Shown: positions 1-9,859, numbered from the stretch's first letter. The stretch is DNA of 64,000 nucleotides from PALSA-911 sp963743035 (GCA_963743035.1 CAVUOB010000018.1:372001-436000), one strand, 5' to 3'. The notes: generated from the sequence alone by a model not told the origin. Program-made: numbers and translations.

Positions 1-35
1 AGATCGGCTGAAGCTTGAGGGATGTTGACGTTCTC

Positions 36-99
36 TAAGCAAGGTGAGGGGCTCCGCCCCCTCGACCCCCGCCAGAGGCGGAGCCCCTGGCCTTGCTTA
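36..99. repeat. Imperfect inverted repeat, likely terminator-type intergenic element
   Basis: Two 23-nt arms (36-58 and 77-99) are inverted copies with two mismatches, enclosing an 18-nt loop. The arms contain the GGGGCTCCGCC core and end in TAAGCAAGG/CCTTGCTTA. A closely related arm occurs at 16205-16230, so this is one copy of a small dispersed palindromic family. It lies just downstream of the amidase gene on the minus strand and could terminate its transcript. No T-tract follows, so termination is inferred. The first ~35 bases of the window show nothing else. Confidence 0.6.
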
Positions 100-127
100 A
101 AACACCAACACCAACCCCCCCCACACC

Positions 128-1396
128 TCAGCCGATCACCGAAGCGACCCAGGCGGCCCAGGCCAGGGTGGCGCGGTCTTCGTTGGGGCGGCCGCAGATC
201 TGGATCCCCAGCGGCAGGCCGTTCGGGCCGGTGCTGGCGGGGATGGTGATGCAGGGGCCGTGCAGGGTGGTCCATATATAATTGAAGGCAGGATCGCCGG
301 TCCATTCCAGGCCGGCGGGCGCTTCGCCGGGGGCGGAAGGGGTGAGCAGGATATCCAGCCCTTCCATCGCGGCGGGGAAGGCGGCCTGGCTGCGCTGGAA
401 CGCGGCGCAGGCGGCGTCCAGGGCGGTTTCGGTTTGCGCCAGGCCGAAATCCAGGCGCTCGCGCAGCGTTTCGGAGATTTGCGAGCGGTGGTGGTTCATT
501 TCCCAGCCCAGCGCGCGGGCGCTTTCATTGTTCATGACGATGGGGTGGGCGGTTTCCAGCTCGGCGAAATCCTCCGGCAGCTCGCGGTCGGTCACGCCGG
601 CGCCGGCGCGGGCGAGGGCGTCGGCGATGCGGGCGAGCAGCGCCTGGGTTTCCGGCGTGGCCTTGTCCCAGGAGATCGTCTTGCAGACGCCGACCCTGGG
701 GGCCGTGCCGGTTTGGTCATCGGGGTTGCCGAGGTTGCGGCCGGAGACGGCGGCGGCGAACAACGCGCAATCGGCGACCGACCTGGCCATGACCCCAACC
801 GTATCCAGGCTATCGGACATGATCTTCATGCCGATCCGGCTGATCAGGCCGTAGGTCGGCTTGTAGCCGACGACGCCGCAATAGGCGGCGGGGCGGATGA
901 TGCTGCCGGCGGTCTGGGTGCCGAAGGCGAGCGGGAAGAAGAAATCGGCGACGCCGGCGGCGGATCCGCTGGAGGAACCGCCCGGCGTATGGCCGGGGTT
1001 GGCGGGGTTGGTGGTGGGGCCTGGCGTGCGGGTGGCGAATTCCGTGGTGACGGTCTTGCCGACCACCACCGCGCCGGTGGCGCGGGCGGCGGCGACCGCG
1101 GCGCAATCGGCCCTGGGTTGCCATCCCTGCCAGATCGGCGATCCGTATTGGCTGGGCATATCAGCGGTATCCAGAACGTCCTTCACACCGATCGGCAGCC
1201 CGGCCAGCGGGCCGGGGCGCGGGCGGGAGGCGGCCTTGCTGGCGGCTTCGGGCGCGAAATGGGCGAAGGCGTGGCGCTCGCCCTCGCGGTCGTCGATGCG
1301 GTCCAGGCAGGCCTCCATCACTTCCATCGGCTCGATCTGGCCGTCGCGGATCAGCTTCACCGCCTGCGTGGCGGTGATGCGGGAGAGGTCCTGCAT
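128..1396 (-). CDS. Amidase (amidase signature family)
   Basis: This is a 422-aa amidase signature (AS) hydrolase that would cleave a carboxamide to acid and ammonia. The Ser-cisSer-Lys triad is visible: Lys72 in GVKD, the glycine/serine loop GGSSSGSAAG at 139-148, and the nucleophile Ser165 in QTAGSIIRPA. The length suits a short AS-family member. There is no signal peptide, so it should be cytoplasmic. The family covers many substrates (GatA-like, allophanate, aryl amidases) and the sequence does not decide between them. It is not GatA by context, since gatB and gatC are absent. The ATG at 1396 is back to back with a plus-strand gene that probably starts at 1477. Confidence 0.9.
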   Translation of the reverse strand: MQDLSRITATQAVKLIRDGQIEPMEVMEACLDRIDDREGERHAFAHFAPEAASKAASRPRPGPLAGLPIGVKDVLDTADMPSQYGSPIWQGWQPRADCAAVAAARATGAVVVGKTVTTEFATRTPGPTTNPANPGHTPGGSSSGSAAGVADFFFPLAFGTQTAGSIIRPAAYCGVVGYKPTYGLISRIGMKIMSDSLDTVGVMARSVADCALFAAAVSGRNLGNPDDQTGTAPRVGVCKTISWDKATPETQALLARIADALARAGAGVTDRELPEDFAELETAHPIVMNNESARALGWEMNHHRSQISETLRERLDFGLAQTETALDAACAAFQRSQAAFPAAMEGLDILLTPSAPGEAPAGLEWTGDPAFNYIWTTLHGPCITIPASTGPNGLPLGIQICGRPNEDRATLAWAAWVASVIG

Positions 1397-1476
1397 ATGT
1401 GCACTCCTGGTTTATCGCCGTTGGGGGATGCGACAGGCTGGCGCAGCCGGGCGTGGCGGTCCATCTTTGTTATCCC

Positions 1477-2058
1477 ATGGATGGCAGTTCAGCCGAACCG
1501 AGAGAGATCACCCCCGTAGTCCGGGTGGGCCGGAGCGCGAGCGGCCTGACGACGTATCTGGTCGATCTGCCGCCGGAGACCCTGCCGCCAGTGACCGGGC
1601 GGGACCTGGAGCGGGCCTGGTATGCCGCGCGCGAGGCGGCGATTTCGGCCGATTGGGGGGCGGCGCGGGGGTTCCGGTTTCGCCGCGCCGATGGCGGCTA
1701 TCTGGACCTGGCGCTGGAGGATGCGGACGCGCGGTGCTGGGCCGGCGCGGTGGACGGCACCGTGGGCATGGCCAACAGCTACGGCCTGTCGCTCTGCCTG
1801 CGGTTGCTGGCGCTGGTGGATCTGCTGGCGCGGGTCGGTTGGGCGGCGCGGGTCGTGCGGCTGGCGCGCGACGGGGCGGAGCTGCATCCCGGCCTGCTGC
1901 GGGCCGCGGCCAGCCTGCCGTTGACGCCGGAGGCGAGGTTCGACGAAACCCGATTTCGCGACCACCTCGCGCCACAATTGGGCGAATCGTGTAGTGAGGA
2001 CGGGTCGCCCAGCGCCGGCAGGGATCCTCCTGGCCGCCTGACAGGAGCCCGCATATGA
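1477..2058 (+). CDS. Hypothetical protein
   Basis: This 193-aa protein matches no family I recognise. The ATG at 1477 is preferred because the longer reading (from 1399) runs into the promoter space of the divergent amidase. The body contains a long Leu/Ala/Arg-rich stretch around residues 100-145 that could be helical but is too charged to be a clear membrane span. The last ~25 residues are Gly/Ser/Arg-rich and look disordered. The stop overlaps the next gene by ATGA at 2055-2058, implying translational coupling with the lipoprotein. Third-position GC resembles that of neighbouring genes, which supports real coding. Confidence 0.6.
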   Translation: MDGSSAEPREITPVVRVGRSASGLTTYLVDLPPETLPPVTGRDLERAWYAAREAAISADWGAARGFRFRRADGGYLDLALEDADARCWAGAVDGTVGMANSYGLSLCLRLLALVDLLARVGWAARVVRLARDGAELHPGLLRAAASLPLTPEARFDETRFRDHLAPQLGESCSEDGSPSAGRDPPGRLTGARI

Positions 2059-2531
2059 ATTCTGCTGCCCAGCTTGCCGGTGTCGTGTTCGCGACCATGG
2101 CCCTGGCTTGTTGCACGCCGGCGCCGGAAGCGCCGCAGACAGCGGATCAGGCGGCCCGCGCGGCGTGCCGGCAGCAGGCGGAGCAATCCTTCAACATCCG
2201 CAACCGGGCGGATCTGTACAAATCCGACTATGGCCGCGATGCGCCGCTGTCCGGCCAGCTCACGCCGCAGATCGATCGCGGCCTGGCGGATCGCTACAGC
2301 TACGAGCAATCCTATCTGGACTGCCTGCGCAGCCGCGGCGCGCGCCAGACGCCGACAACGCTGCCGGCCGCGCCTGCCGCCGCCACCACGCCGCCCGGGC
2401 TGCCTCAGCCGCCGCCGTCGTCGCGAACTTCCGCTCCCCTGCTGCCCGCCGCTGCGCCATCTGCGCCGGCATCGTCGGCTCCCCCGTCTTCTTCGTCCGA
2501 TCTGTCGCGGCCGCCGCCTATGACGCCGTAG
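2055..2531 (+). CDS. Putative proline-rich lipoprotein
   Basis: This is a 158-aa small exported protein. The N-terminus is a short hydrophobic signal (residues 5-19) ending at Cys19/Cys20, a plausible but not ideal lipobox (MALAC). A globular section (residues 35-95) with two cysteines is followed by a Pro/Ala/Ser tail of about 60 residues, typical of a linker reaching through the periplasm. It overlaps the upstream gene by four bases (ATGA), so the two are co-translated. No known family was recognised; the envelope location is inferred from the signal. Confidence 0.6.
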   Translation: MNSAAQLAGVVFATMALACCTPAPEAPQTADQAARAACRQQAEQSFNIRNRADLYKSDYGRDAPLSGQLTPQIDRGLADRYSYEQSYLDCLRSRGARQTPTTLPAAPAAATTPPGLPQPPPSSRTSAPLLPAAAPSAPASSAPPSSSSDLSRPPPMTP

Positions 2532-2551
2532 GGCCGGGCAAGCGGCGCCCG

Positions 2552-3787
2552 GTGGCCAGTTTCTCTGCAATCGGGCGGGTCTTTTCGTATCGCAACGCGC
2601 GCATCTTCTATTCCGGCAGCGCGGTCGCCTGGACCGGGTTGTGGATGCAGCGGGTCGCCACCGACTGGCTGGCGTGGCAGCTGACCCATTCGCCGCTCTG
2701 GGTCGGCATCATCGCCTTCTGCAGCCTGGGACCGTCGATGATCGTCTCGCCGCTGGCCGGCGCGGTTGCGGACCGGCTGGACCGGGTGCGGCTGACCAGC
2801 ATCACCCAGCTGCTCGCCTCGCTGCACGCCGCAACGCTGGTGGTGCTGATCCTGACCGGCCTGATCCGGGTGGAGATCATCGCCGCGCTGGAGTTCCTGG
2901 TGGGCATCGCGCAGACCATCTCCCAGCCGGCGCGGCAATGCCTGGTGCCGGGGCTGGTGCCGCGCAGCGAGCTGCCGGCGGCGGTTGCGCTGAATTCGCT
3001 GACCTTCAACATGGCGCGCTGCGTCGGGCCGATGGTGTCGGGCCTGATGATCGCCGCCTTCGGGGTCGTGCCGTCCATCGCCTGCAATTGCGTGGCCTAT
3101 CTGTATGCCAGCCTGACCCTGCCGATGCTGGACCTGGCGCCGGAATACCGACGCGGCCGCAAATCCAGCCACAGCATCTGGCATGACGCCGTGGAGGGGC
3201 TGCAATATGTCGCGCGCAATCGGGGCATGGGGCCGATCTTCCTGTTCGCCGCGTCGCTCGGGATCCTGCTGCGCTCGGTGCCGGAGATGCTGCCGCCCTT
3301 CGTTGCGCAACTGTTTTCCCGCGGCGCGGAGGGGCTGGCGATCCTGGCCAGCACCATGGGCATGGCGGCCCTGGCCGGCGGCCTGCTGGTGGCGATGCGC
3401 GCCCGGCTGGAAGGGTTGTCGCGGATCGCGCTGGCGGCCGGGCTGCTGCTGACGCTGTCGACAGCGGGCTTCGTCGCTACCCGTTCCTTCACCGTCGGGG
3501 TCATCTGCATGGGCCTGATGGGTGCGGCGACCACGATCCACGGCATCTCCATCCAGACCTTGCTGCAGAACGCCTGCGCGCCGGGCATGATCGGGCGCGT
3601 GCTCAGCCTGTGGGGCATGGTGGTGCGCGCCGGGCCGGCGTTGGGGGCGCTGGTCTATGGCGCGGCGTCGGAGTTCGTGGGCCTACAGATCCCGGTGGCC
3701 GTCGGCTGCCTGCTGGCCTGCGTCGCCTTCCTCTGGGCCTGGAGCCAGCTCGGCGCCATCGAGGCGGCCCTGGAGCGGAACCCCTGA
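2552..3787 (+). CDS. MFS transporter (EntS/MFS_3-like)
   Basis: A 411-aa major facilitator protein with about 12 hydrophobic segments, resembling the enterobactin-exporter EntS / MFS_3 group of drug and siderophore exporters. The GTG at 2552 is chosen because the protein then starts just before the family N-terminus (SYRNARIFYSG) and has normal MFS length; the open frame upstream to 2108 is non-coding overlap with the lipoprotein gene. The loop between TM2 and TM3 carries the usual acidic/basic MFS signature (GAVADRLDR). The substrate cannot be told. The gene begins 20 nt after the lipoprotein stop, so it may be in the same operon. Confidence 0.85.
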   Translation: MASFSAIGRVFSYRNARIFYSGSAVAWTGLWMQRVATDWLAWQLTHSPLWVGIIAFCSLGPSMIVSPLAGAVADRLDRVRLTSITQLLASLHAATLVVLILTGLIRVEIIAALEFLVGIAQTISQPARQCLVPGLVPRSELPAAVALNSLTFNMARCVGPMVSGLMIAAFGVVPSIACNCVAYLYASLTLPMLDLAPEYRRGRKSSHSIWHDAVEGLQYVARNRGMGPIFLFAASLGILLRSVPEMLPPFVAQLFSRGAEGLAILASTMGMAALAGGLLVAMRARLEGLSRIALAAGLLLTLSTAGFVATRSFTVGVICMGLMGAATTIHGISIQTLLQNACAPGMIGRVLSLWGMVVRAGPALGALVYGAASEFVGLQIPVAVGCLLACVAFLWAWSQLGAIEAALERNP

Positions 3788-3881
3788 GGCTGGCCGAACC
3801 GGTGGCCGAACGGGGCCGCCTGCTTGTGACAATCATACCGTCGCCCTAGAAAAGCGCGCCATGGCACACAGGGAGACGCAT

Positions 3882-4232
3882 ATGAGCAAGATCATCCGCA
3901 CGGATCCGAACCAGATCCTGTCCAAGGCCGTCGAGTATCACGGCTTCGTCTATCTCCAGGGCTGTACCGCCCGCGATCTGAGCAAGGACATCAAGGGCCA
4001 GACCGCCGACGTGCTGGAGCAGATCGACGCCCTGCTGGAGACGCATGGCACCGACAAGACCCGGCTGCTGCAGGCGCTGATCTGGGTGAAGCACATGAGC
4101 GACCGCCCGGCGTTGAACGAGGTCTGGACGGCCTGGGTGCCGCAGGGTGGCGCGCCGGCGCGCGCCTGCGTGGAATCGGAAATGGCCGACCCGCGCGTGC
4201 TGGTCGAGATCATGATCACCGCCTGCAAATAG
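3882..4232 (+). CDS. RidA family protein
   Basis: A 116-aa member of the RidA/YjgF/UK114 family, trimeric enzymes that hydrolyse reactive imines and enamines formed by PLP enzymes. The key Arg (R94 in APARACVE) that binds the substrate carboxylate is present. The usual terminal VEIE glutamate is replaced by Met (VEIM), so it belongs to one of the divergent Rid subfamilies rather than classic RidA. The ATG at 3882 is preferred over that at 3861 because a GGGAG ribosome-binding site sits just before it. It stands alone, about 95 nt after the MFS gene. Confidence 0.85.
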   Translation: MSKIIRTDPNQILSKAVEYHGFVYLQGCTARDLSKDIKGQTADVLEQIDALLETHGTDKTRLLQALIWVKHMSDRPALNEVWTAWVPQGGAPARACVESEMADPRVLVEIMITACK

Positions 4233-4401
4233 ACCTGCCGATCGATTCCCGGCCGCGGCGGAGGCTCGCAACGAATCTCCGCCGCCCGGTTGCCGCGTTC
4301 CGTGGCGACAGTTCGTTTTCGAATTAAATTCCTGTGATATTAGGACAATTATCCGCCTTTACCCGGTTATCCACAGGGGGAGATCGGGGAAATGAGCAAC
4401 A

Positions 4402-4424
4402 CTTGAAGGAAAAAGCGCTTCAAG
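4402..4424. promoter_or_regulatory. Inverted repeat upstream of the CHAP gene
   Basis: Seven-base arms CTTGAAG (4402-4408) and CTTCAAG (4418-4424) flank a 9-nt centre in the roughly 300-nt gap between ridA and the CHAP gene. The gap is AT-richer than its surroundings (about 4310-4375). The repeat could be an operator or a leader hairpin; no regulator can be named. The rest of the gap shows only a GC-rich hairpin near 4471-4490. Confidence 0.35.
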
Positions 4425-4530
4425 GGTTGTCACCCATGCAACCCAGTGGCTACCCAAGATCGCATCTGGCCCGGCGGCGACGCCGGACCATCAGGGTACC
4501 GGGTTTCACTAAAGAATTGGGATTGTGCGC

Positions 4531-5373
4531 ATGCGGGCTTGGGGCAATGGCAAAAAGGCCATCTTTTTTGGCGCGGGATTGGTAGTTTCTCTCTTCGTCA
4601 CCACACAGATGGCAGAAGCCACTTCCTCTAAGACCAAGCAGGGCGCCAAGCAGGCCGCAGCCGCACACTCCAGCGCCGCCCATGCGCCGGCTGGACGCGC
4701 CAATTACCGCTCTGTCATGCGCGAGGGCGCGGTCTTCCCGGGCGGTCATGGCTCCCATGCGTATAACGGCCGCGGCATGTACCGCATCGCCACCGGCCGC
4801 GCTTACCGCGGGCCGACGCTGCAATGCGTGGCCTATGCCCGCTCCGCCAGCAACGTCTCGCTGTCCGGCAATGCCGCGGACTGGTGGGACAACGCGGCCG
4901 GGGTCTATGCCCGCGGCAACCGCCCGCAGCCCGGCAGCGTGCTGGCCTTCACGGCGAATGGCCGCATGCGCCTCGGCCACGTCGCCGTGGTCAGCAGGGT
5001 GATCAACGGACGCGAGATCGAGGTCGACCACGCCAACTGGGGCGGCTATCGCGGCGCGGTGGCGCGCGGCGTGCCGGTGGTGGACGTGTCTCCGAACAAC
5101 GACTGGACGGCGGTGCGCGTCGGCCTCTCCCGCGGCGATTTCGGCAGCGTCTACCCGACCTATGGCTTCATCTATGACCGTCCCGACAACGGCGTCCGGG
5201 TGGCGTCCGTCTCTCGCCCGGCCCCGGCCCTGGAACTGAACCCGGCGCCGGCCGACCTGCGTCCGAGCTATGGGCGGCAGACCTTCACCATCCAGAGCTA
5301 CAGCTACGACGAAGTGGCCGAGGCACCGGCTGGCGGCGCGACCTTCGACCGTCCGAACCGCAGCCTGCGCTGA
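4531..5373 (+). CDS. Secreted CHAP-domain amidase/endopeptidase
   Basis: A 280-aa exported protein with a signal peptide (residues 1-30, hydrophobic 11-25) and an Ala/Lys-rich linker. A CHAP domain then spans about residues 85-175. The catalytic pair of this NlpC/P60-like cysteine fold is visible: Cys99 in LQCVAYARS and His150 in RLGHVAVV, followed by an acidic/Asn region (VDHANW). CHAP enzymes cut peptidoglycan amide bonds, so a role in wall remodelling or cell separation is likely. The start is ATG 4531; a GTG two codons upstream is possible. The C-terminal ~70 residues are low complexity. It is monocistronic, convergent with hyuA. Confidence 0.85.
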   Translation: MRAWGNGKKAIFFGAGLVVSLFVTTQMAEATSSKTKQGAKQAAAAHSSAAHAPAGRANYRSVMREGAVFPGGHGSHAYNGRGMYRIATGRAYRGPTLQCVAYARSASNVSLSGNAADWWDNAAGVYARGNRPQPGSVLAFTANGRMRLGHVAVVSRVINGREIEVDHANWGGYRGAVARGVPVVDVSPNNDWTAVRVGLSRGDFGSVYPTYGFIYDRPDNGVRVASVSRPAPALELNPAPADLRPSYGRQTFTIQSYSYDEVAEAPAGGATFDRPNRSLR

Positions 5374-5442
5374 TCGCTTCCCGCCTCGACCCCGGGCAAG
5401 GCCGCCTGGGGGCGAGGCCGCCGGCCTGTCAGTGCCGGCATG

Positions 5443-7501
5443 TCAGTACCGGTCCGGCTCCAACCCAACCTCGATGCCCAGCCATCCGCGGTCGTCATAG
5501 CGGCCGCGATCGCCGGCGCGCAGCAACACCGTGGTATCCTCGGATTCCACGATCGCCGGGCCGGCGATGGTCTGCCCGTCCGCGAGCCGGGCGAATTCAT
5601 GGACCGGCACATCCATCCAGCCGCCCAGATGCACGCGCCGCCAGGTCTTGACTGCGATCGGGGCGGATGCGGCCTGGTCCGCATGCGCCGCCGCCGGCGG
5701 CGCCAGCCGGCCGATGACCGAGGCCCGGGCATTGACCAGCACCACATCCTGGTCGGGCAGGGAATAGGTGTAGAGCGCCGCATGCGCGCGGTGGAACGCC
5801 GCCTCGATATCCAGGCCCAGGGTGTCCGCCTGCCAGTGCATCGTATCGAGCGGCACGGCGATTTCGAACACCTGCTCGCCGTAGCGCATATCCGCCGAGC
5901 GGGCGACGCTCACCGCCCCGTCGAACCAGCCGAGGCGCTGGCGGCCTTCCTGTTCCATCTCGGCGAAGGCGTCGCGCAGCCCGGCCACGTCCAGCGCCCC
6001 GGTCTGGCCCTGGCTGCGCATCATCTCCACCCGCAGATCGGTATTCAGCATCCCCCAGGCGGACAGGTACGGAAGCCTGTAGCGGCACCACCACCTGGGC
6101 GATGCCGAGTTCCGCCGCCACCGCGGACACGTGCAGCCCGGCGGCGCCGCCGAATGCCAGCAGCGTGTGCCGGCGGGGGTCGACCCCGCGGCGCACCGTG
6201 GCGATGCGCACGCCGTCCGCCATGCGGCTGTTCACCAGTCGGTGCACCCCGGCGGCGGCCGCCGCCGGCTCGATGCCGAGCTGCTCCGCCAGCGCCGCGA
6301 TCACCCGCGTGGCGGCCGCCGCGTCCAGCCGCCGCCGCCCGCCCAGGAACAGCGCGGGGTCGAGATAGCCGAGCGCCAGATTGGCATCGGTGACAGTGGC
6401 GGCATTGCCGCCCTGGCCGTAACAGGCCGGACCGGGATCGGCACCGGCGCTCTGCGGCCCGACCTGGAGCAGCCCGGACCGGTCCGGCCGGGCGATGGAG
6501 CCGCCGCCGGCGCCGAGCGTGACGATGTCGAGCCCGGGCAGCGCGATCCGTGCATCGCCGACGGCGCGCCCGCTGGCCAGCGTGGCCTGGCCGTCGCGCA
6601 CCAGGGCGATATCGGTGCTGGTGCCGCCCATGTCGAAGGTGATGAGGTCCCTGGCCACGCCGGCCCGGGCGAGCGCGACCGCGGCCGCGACACCGCCGGC
6701 GGGACCGGACAAAGCGGTGCCGGCCGCCAGCCGGGACGCCTCCTCCACTGAGGCGACGCCGCCATGCGAGAGAATGACGAACAGCGTGCTCGCATAGCCC
6801 GCCTCCCGCAGCCGCGTCTGCAGCCGGCCGAGATAGGCGGTGATCACCGGCCCGACCGCGGCATTCACCACTGTCGTGGTGAAGCGTTCGAACTCCTTGA
6901 TCTCGCACAAGACGTCGGAGGACAAGGTGACATAGGCGGCCGGCAGGCGGGCGCGCACGGCCTCGGCCGCGGCGCGCTCATGCGCCGGGTTGCGCCAGGA
7001 ATGCAGGAAGCAGATCGCCACCGCCTGCACCTCGGCCGCCGCCAGCGCGTCGATCGCCGCATCCAGCGAGGCGCGGTCCAGTTCCCGGGCCACCGTGCCG
7101 TCCGCGCTCATCCGCTCGGCCACACCCAGCCGCAGCCGGCGCGCCACCAGCGGTTCGGGGGCGGCCATGCGCAGATTGTAGCGTTCGGGCTTCAGACCCT
7201 CCCGCATCTCGATCACGTCCCGATGGCCCTCGGTGGTCAGCATTCCCACGCGGGCTCCCTTGCGCTCCAGCAGCGCGTTGGTGGCAACCGTGGTGCCGTG
7301 CACGATCCGCCCGGTATCGCCGAGCAGCGCCGTCGCGGTCAGGCCGAGCTTCTCCGCCGCCAGCGCGATGCCGGCCAGCACGCCGTCCGACTGGTCCCGC
7401 GGGGTGGTGGCGGATTTGGCGGTGACGACGCGGCCATCCGCGCCGGTTACCACGATATCGGTGAAGGTGCCGCCGACATCGATGCCGATCGTGTAGCTCA
7501 T
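5443..7501 (-). pseudogene. hyuA: Hydantoinase/oxoprolinase subunit A (one frameshift as given)
   Basis: This is the ATP-dependent hydantoinase/5-oxoprolinase/acetone-carboxylase A subunit. The N-terminus has the phosphate-binding motif IGIDVGGTFTD, and the middle has the ASKHA-fold FDMGGTSTDIA. The reading frame breaks once, where codons for VVVPLQASV should continue as LSAWGMLNTDLR; one extra G/C at about 6066-6067 explains it. Removing it gives exactly 686 codons (685 aa), normal for HyuA, so an inserted base in the sequence is more likely than gene loss. hyuA follows hyuB on the same strand after 102 nt. The pair would open a lactam or hydantoin ring with ATP; the substrate is unknown. 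Confidence 0.85.
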
Positions 7502-7603
7502 AGGGGCGTGCAATCCATGGGGGACGTAATGCTCATGCGTTGAAGGGGAACCATTGGTCGGGGATGTGGGGCCCTGTATCGCCGCCGCCGCGATGTGCGG
7601 CGG

Positions 7604-9244
7604 TCAGGTGGCGAGACCCTCGGCCCTGTCCTTCGCGCGCGCGGCGGGATCGCGCTCGGCCGGATCGCCCCAGCCGCCGCCACCGCCCGACAACACATGC
7701 AGCACGCTGCCGGCGGGGATCTCGATGCCGACTTCCTTGCTGCGCAGCTTGCGCGGCGGCGTGCCGGGGTCGGGATAGAGCAATGTGTAGTCATGCGGCT
7801 GGCCGTCCTGGCCGCCGAGCATGCCGCGCGCGCCGTGACGGATGCCGTCGCCGGCGGTGTTGGCCCGCGCCGGCCCGTCGGTGTCGACCCGCAGACGCAG
7901 CATCCCGCCATGGCCGTCGCGCGACTTGCCGTCCCCGGCCGAGTTGGGCCGGTACTCATGCGCCTCGAACACCAGGGGAAACCGGGTTTCCGCCACCTCG
8001 ATCGAGCCGAACTTGATCCCGCCGACCGAATGCCATTCGCCGATGGTGGAATAGCCGTCGCCGGCGACCGATCCGCCGCCGCCCGGCCGGGCCTGGAACA
8101 TGTGCCAGATGAAGCGCCGGCCGGTGCGCGGATCGCGCCCGTCGATGGCGATGCGAAAGCGTCGTCCCCAGCCGCCCATCGCCCGCTCCGGACAGGCCGG
8201 CGCGAGGGCGGTGATGATCGCCTCGACGATCTCGTTGGAGCAATGGCTGGTGCACATCGTCACCGGCGCGCCCGGATGCGCCCAGACGATGGTGCCGGGT
8301 TTGGCGATTACGGTCAGCGGGCGGAACGCGCCCTCGTTGCGGGCGATGTCGGGATCGAGCAGGAAGGCAAAGGCCATCGCCACCGCCGACTGCATGTTGG
8401 CGTGCGAGGAATTGACGAAGCCGGTCACCTGCGGATCGGATCCGGTCAGGTCCACCGTAACGTCGCTGCCCGCCTTGGTCACCTTGGCGCGGATATGGAT
8501 GTCCACCGCGCCGTGGCCGTCATCGTCCAGCACCGCCGCGCCTTCGTACACGCCGTCCGTCCAGGTGCTGACGATGGAGCGGGCATGGCGCTCCGCGGCG
8601 TCCAGCATCGCCTCGATCGAGGCCAGCAGCGCGTTGTCGCCGAACTCCGCGATGACGGCATTCAGCCGCTGCTCGCCAAGCCGCGCCGAGCCGATCTGGG
8701 CTGCCAGATCGCCGCGGAAATCGCGCGGATGGCGCACATTCAGCGCCAGGAAGTCGATCAGATCCTCCCGCAGCACGCCGTTCTCGGTCAGCCGCATCGG
8801 CGGGATGCGCAGGCCCTCCTGGAAGATCTCGGTGGCGCCCGGGTTGTAGGCGCCGTGCGTGGCGCCGCCGATGTCGCTGTGATGCGCCCGCACCACCGAC
8901 CAGAACAGCAGCTTGCCGGCCGCGAAGACCGGGACGAAAACGGTCAGGTCCGGCAGATGCGAGCCGCCGCGATAGGGGTCGTTGAGCAGATAGACATCGC
9001 CCGGCGAGGGATCTGGAAATACCTCCATCAGCGCCTTTGCCGCCCACGGCATGGCGCCGACATGCACGGGAATATGGTCGGCCTGCGCCACCAACCGCGC
9101 CTTGGCGTCGATCAGTGCGATGGAGAAGTCGCGCGAGGAGTTCAGGATCTGCGAATAGGCGGTGCGCAGCATCGCCTCTCCCATCTCCTCGGCGATGGCG
9201 GCAAGGCGGTTCTGCAGGACGGCAACGGTGATCGGATCGCTCAT
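7604..9244 (-). CDS. hyuB: Hydantoinase/oxoprolinase subunit B
   Basis: A 546-aa intact HyuB, the partner subunit of HyuA in ATP-dependent N-methylhydantoinase and 5-oxoprolinase complexes. Family hallmarks are visible: LNDPYRGGSHLPD near residue 85, the HHSDIGG motif, TMCTSHCSNEI in the middle and a Gly-rich GGGGGWGDP near the C-terminus. ATG 9244 begins MSDPITVAVLQNRL, the usual N-terminus, although the frame stays open far upstream. The divergent decarboxylase operon starts at 9341, so about 96 nt hold both promoters. The arrangement suggests joint control and one catabolic route. Confidence 0.9.
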   Translation of the reverse strand: MSDPITVAVLQNRLAAIAEEMGEAMLRTAYSQILNSSRDFSIALIDAKARLVAQADHIPVHVGAMPWAAKALMEVFPDPSPGDVYLLNDPYRGGSHLPDLTVFVPVFAAGKLLFWSVVRAHHSDIGGATHGAYNPGATEIFQEGLRIPPMRLTENGVLREDLIDFLALNVRHPRDFRGDLAAQIGSARLGEQRLNAVIAEFGDNALLASIEAMLDAAERHARSIVSTWTDGVYEGAAVLDDDGHGAVDIHIRAKVTKAGSDVTVDLTGSDPQVTGFVNSSHANMQSAVAMAFAFLLDPDIARNEGAFRPLTVIAKPGTIVWAHPGAPVTMCTSHCSNEIVEAIITALAPACPERAMGGWGRRFRIAIDGRDPRTGRRFIWHMFQARPGGGGSVAGDGYSTIGEWHSVGGIKFGSIEVAETRFPLVFEAHEYRPNSAGDGKSRDGHGGMLRLRVDTDGPARANTAGDGIRHGARGMLGGQDGQPHDYTLLYPDPGTPPRKLRSKEVGIEIPAGSVLHVLSGGGGGWGDPAERDPAARAKDRAEGLAT

Positions 9245-9340
9245 GCGGCGATGGTGGCAAATCGCTGCCGACGGCGAAAGGGCACGTGTTGCCCTTCGCC
9301 GCCGGCCGGGGCAGTCTCCCGGCCAAATCAAGGAGACCTC

Positions 9341-9859
9341 ATGGAACAGCCAACCTGGCAGGAAGGCGTCTACGCCGCCCTGAAAGCCGCCGGCGTGAAG
9401 CAACTCGGCTACGTCCCCGATGCCGGCCATGCCCATCTGATCCGTGCCGCGCATGCCGACAACGAAATGCGCCCGGTGGTGATGACCACCGAGGAAGAGG
9501 GCATCGCGCTCGCCGCCGGCGCCTGGCTCGGCGGCCAGCGCTCGGTGCTGCTGATGCAGTCCTCCGGCGTCGGCAACTGCATCAACATGCTGTCGCTGCC
9601 GATCAATTGCCGCATGCCGCTGCTGATGCTGGTGACCATGCGCGGCGAGTGGGGCGAGTTCAATCCGTGGCAGGTGCCGATGGGCAGCGCCACGCAGGGT
9701 GTGCTGGAAAAGGCGGGCGTGCATGTGAAGCGCGCCGAACACGCCGAGGAAGTGCCGGAAATGGTCGCGGCCTCCGCCGCGCTCGCATTCGACAGCCATA
9801 TCCCGGTGGCGGTGCTGCTGTCGCAACGGCTGATCGGCGCCAAGGTATGGGTGAAATGA
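9341..9859 (+). CDS. Thiamine-diphosphate decarboxylase, alpha subunit (sulfopyruvate decarboxylase-like)
   Basis: A 172-aa protein equal to the PYR half of a two-subunit ThDP-dependent decarboxylase, like ComD of sulfopyruvate decarboxylase or the N-half of phosphonopyruvate decarboxylase. The conserved Glu that activates the cofactor lies in TTEEEGIALAAG, followed by SSGVGNCINML. A strong AAGGAGA ribosome-binding site precedes ATG 9341. The stop overlaps the next gene by ATGA, so the halves are made together. The likely reaction is decarboxylation of a 2-oxo acid; sulfopyruvate itself is only one possibility, since coenzyme M genes are absent and the neighbours are hydantoinase genes. Confidence 0.8.
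   Translation: MEQPTWQEGVYAALKAAGVKQLGYVPDAGHAHLIRAAHADNEMRPVVMTTEEEGIALAAGAWLGGQRSVLLMQSSGVGNCINMLSLPINCRMPLLMLVTMRGEWGEFNPWQVPMGSATQGVLEKAGVHVKRAEHAEEVPEMVAASAALAFDSHIPVAVLLSQRLIGAKVWVK

Noticed and set aside
260..1519. 419-aa plus-strand open frame opposite the amidase
   Set aside because: It is antisense to a gene with all amidase motifs, and its Gly/Arg-rich composition is typical of a shadow.
4233..4530. Riboswitch upstream of the CHAP gene
   Set aside because: Apart from a short inverted repeat and a GC hairpin, no conserved riboswitch core was recognisable.
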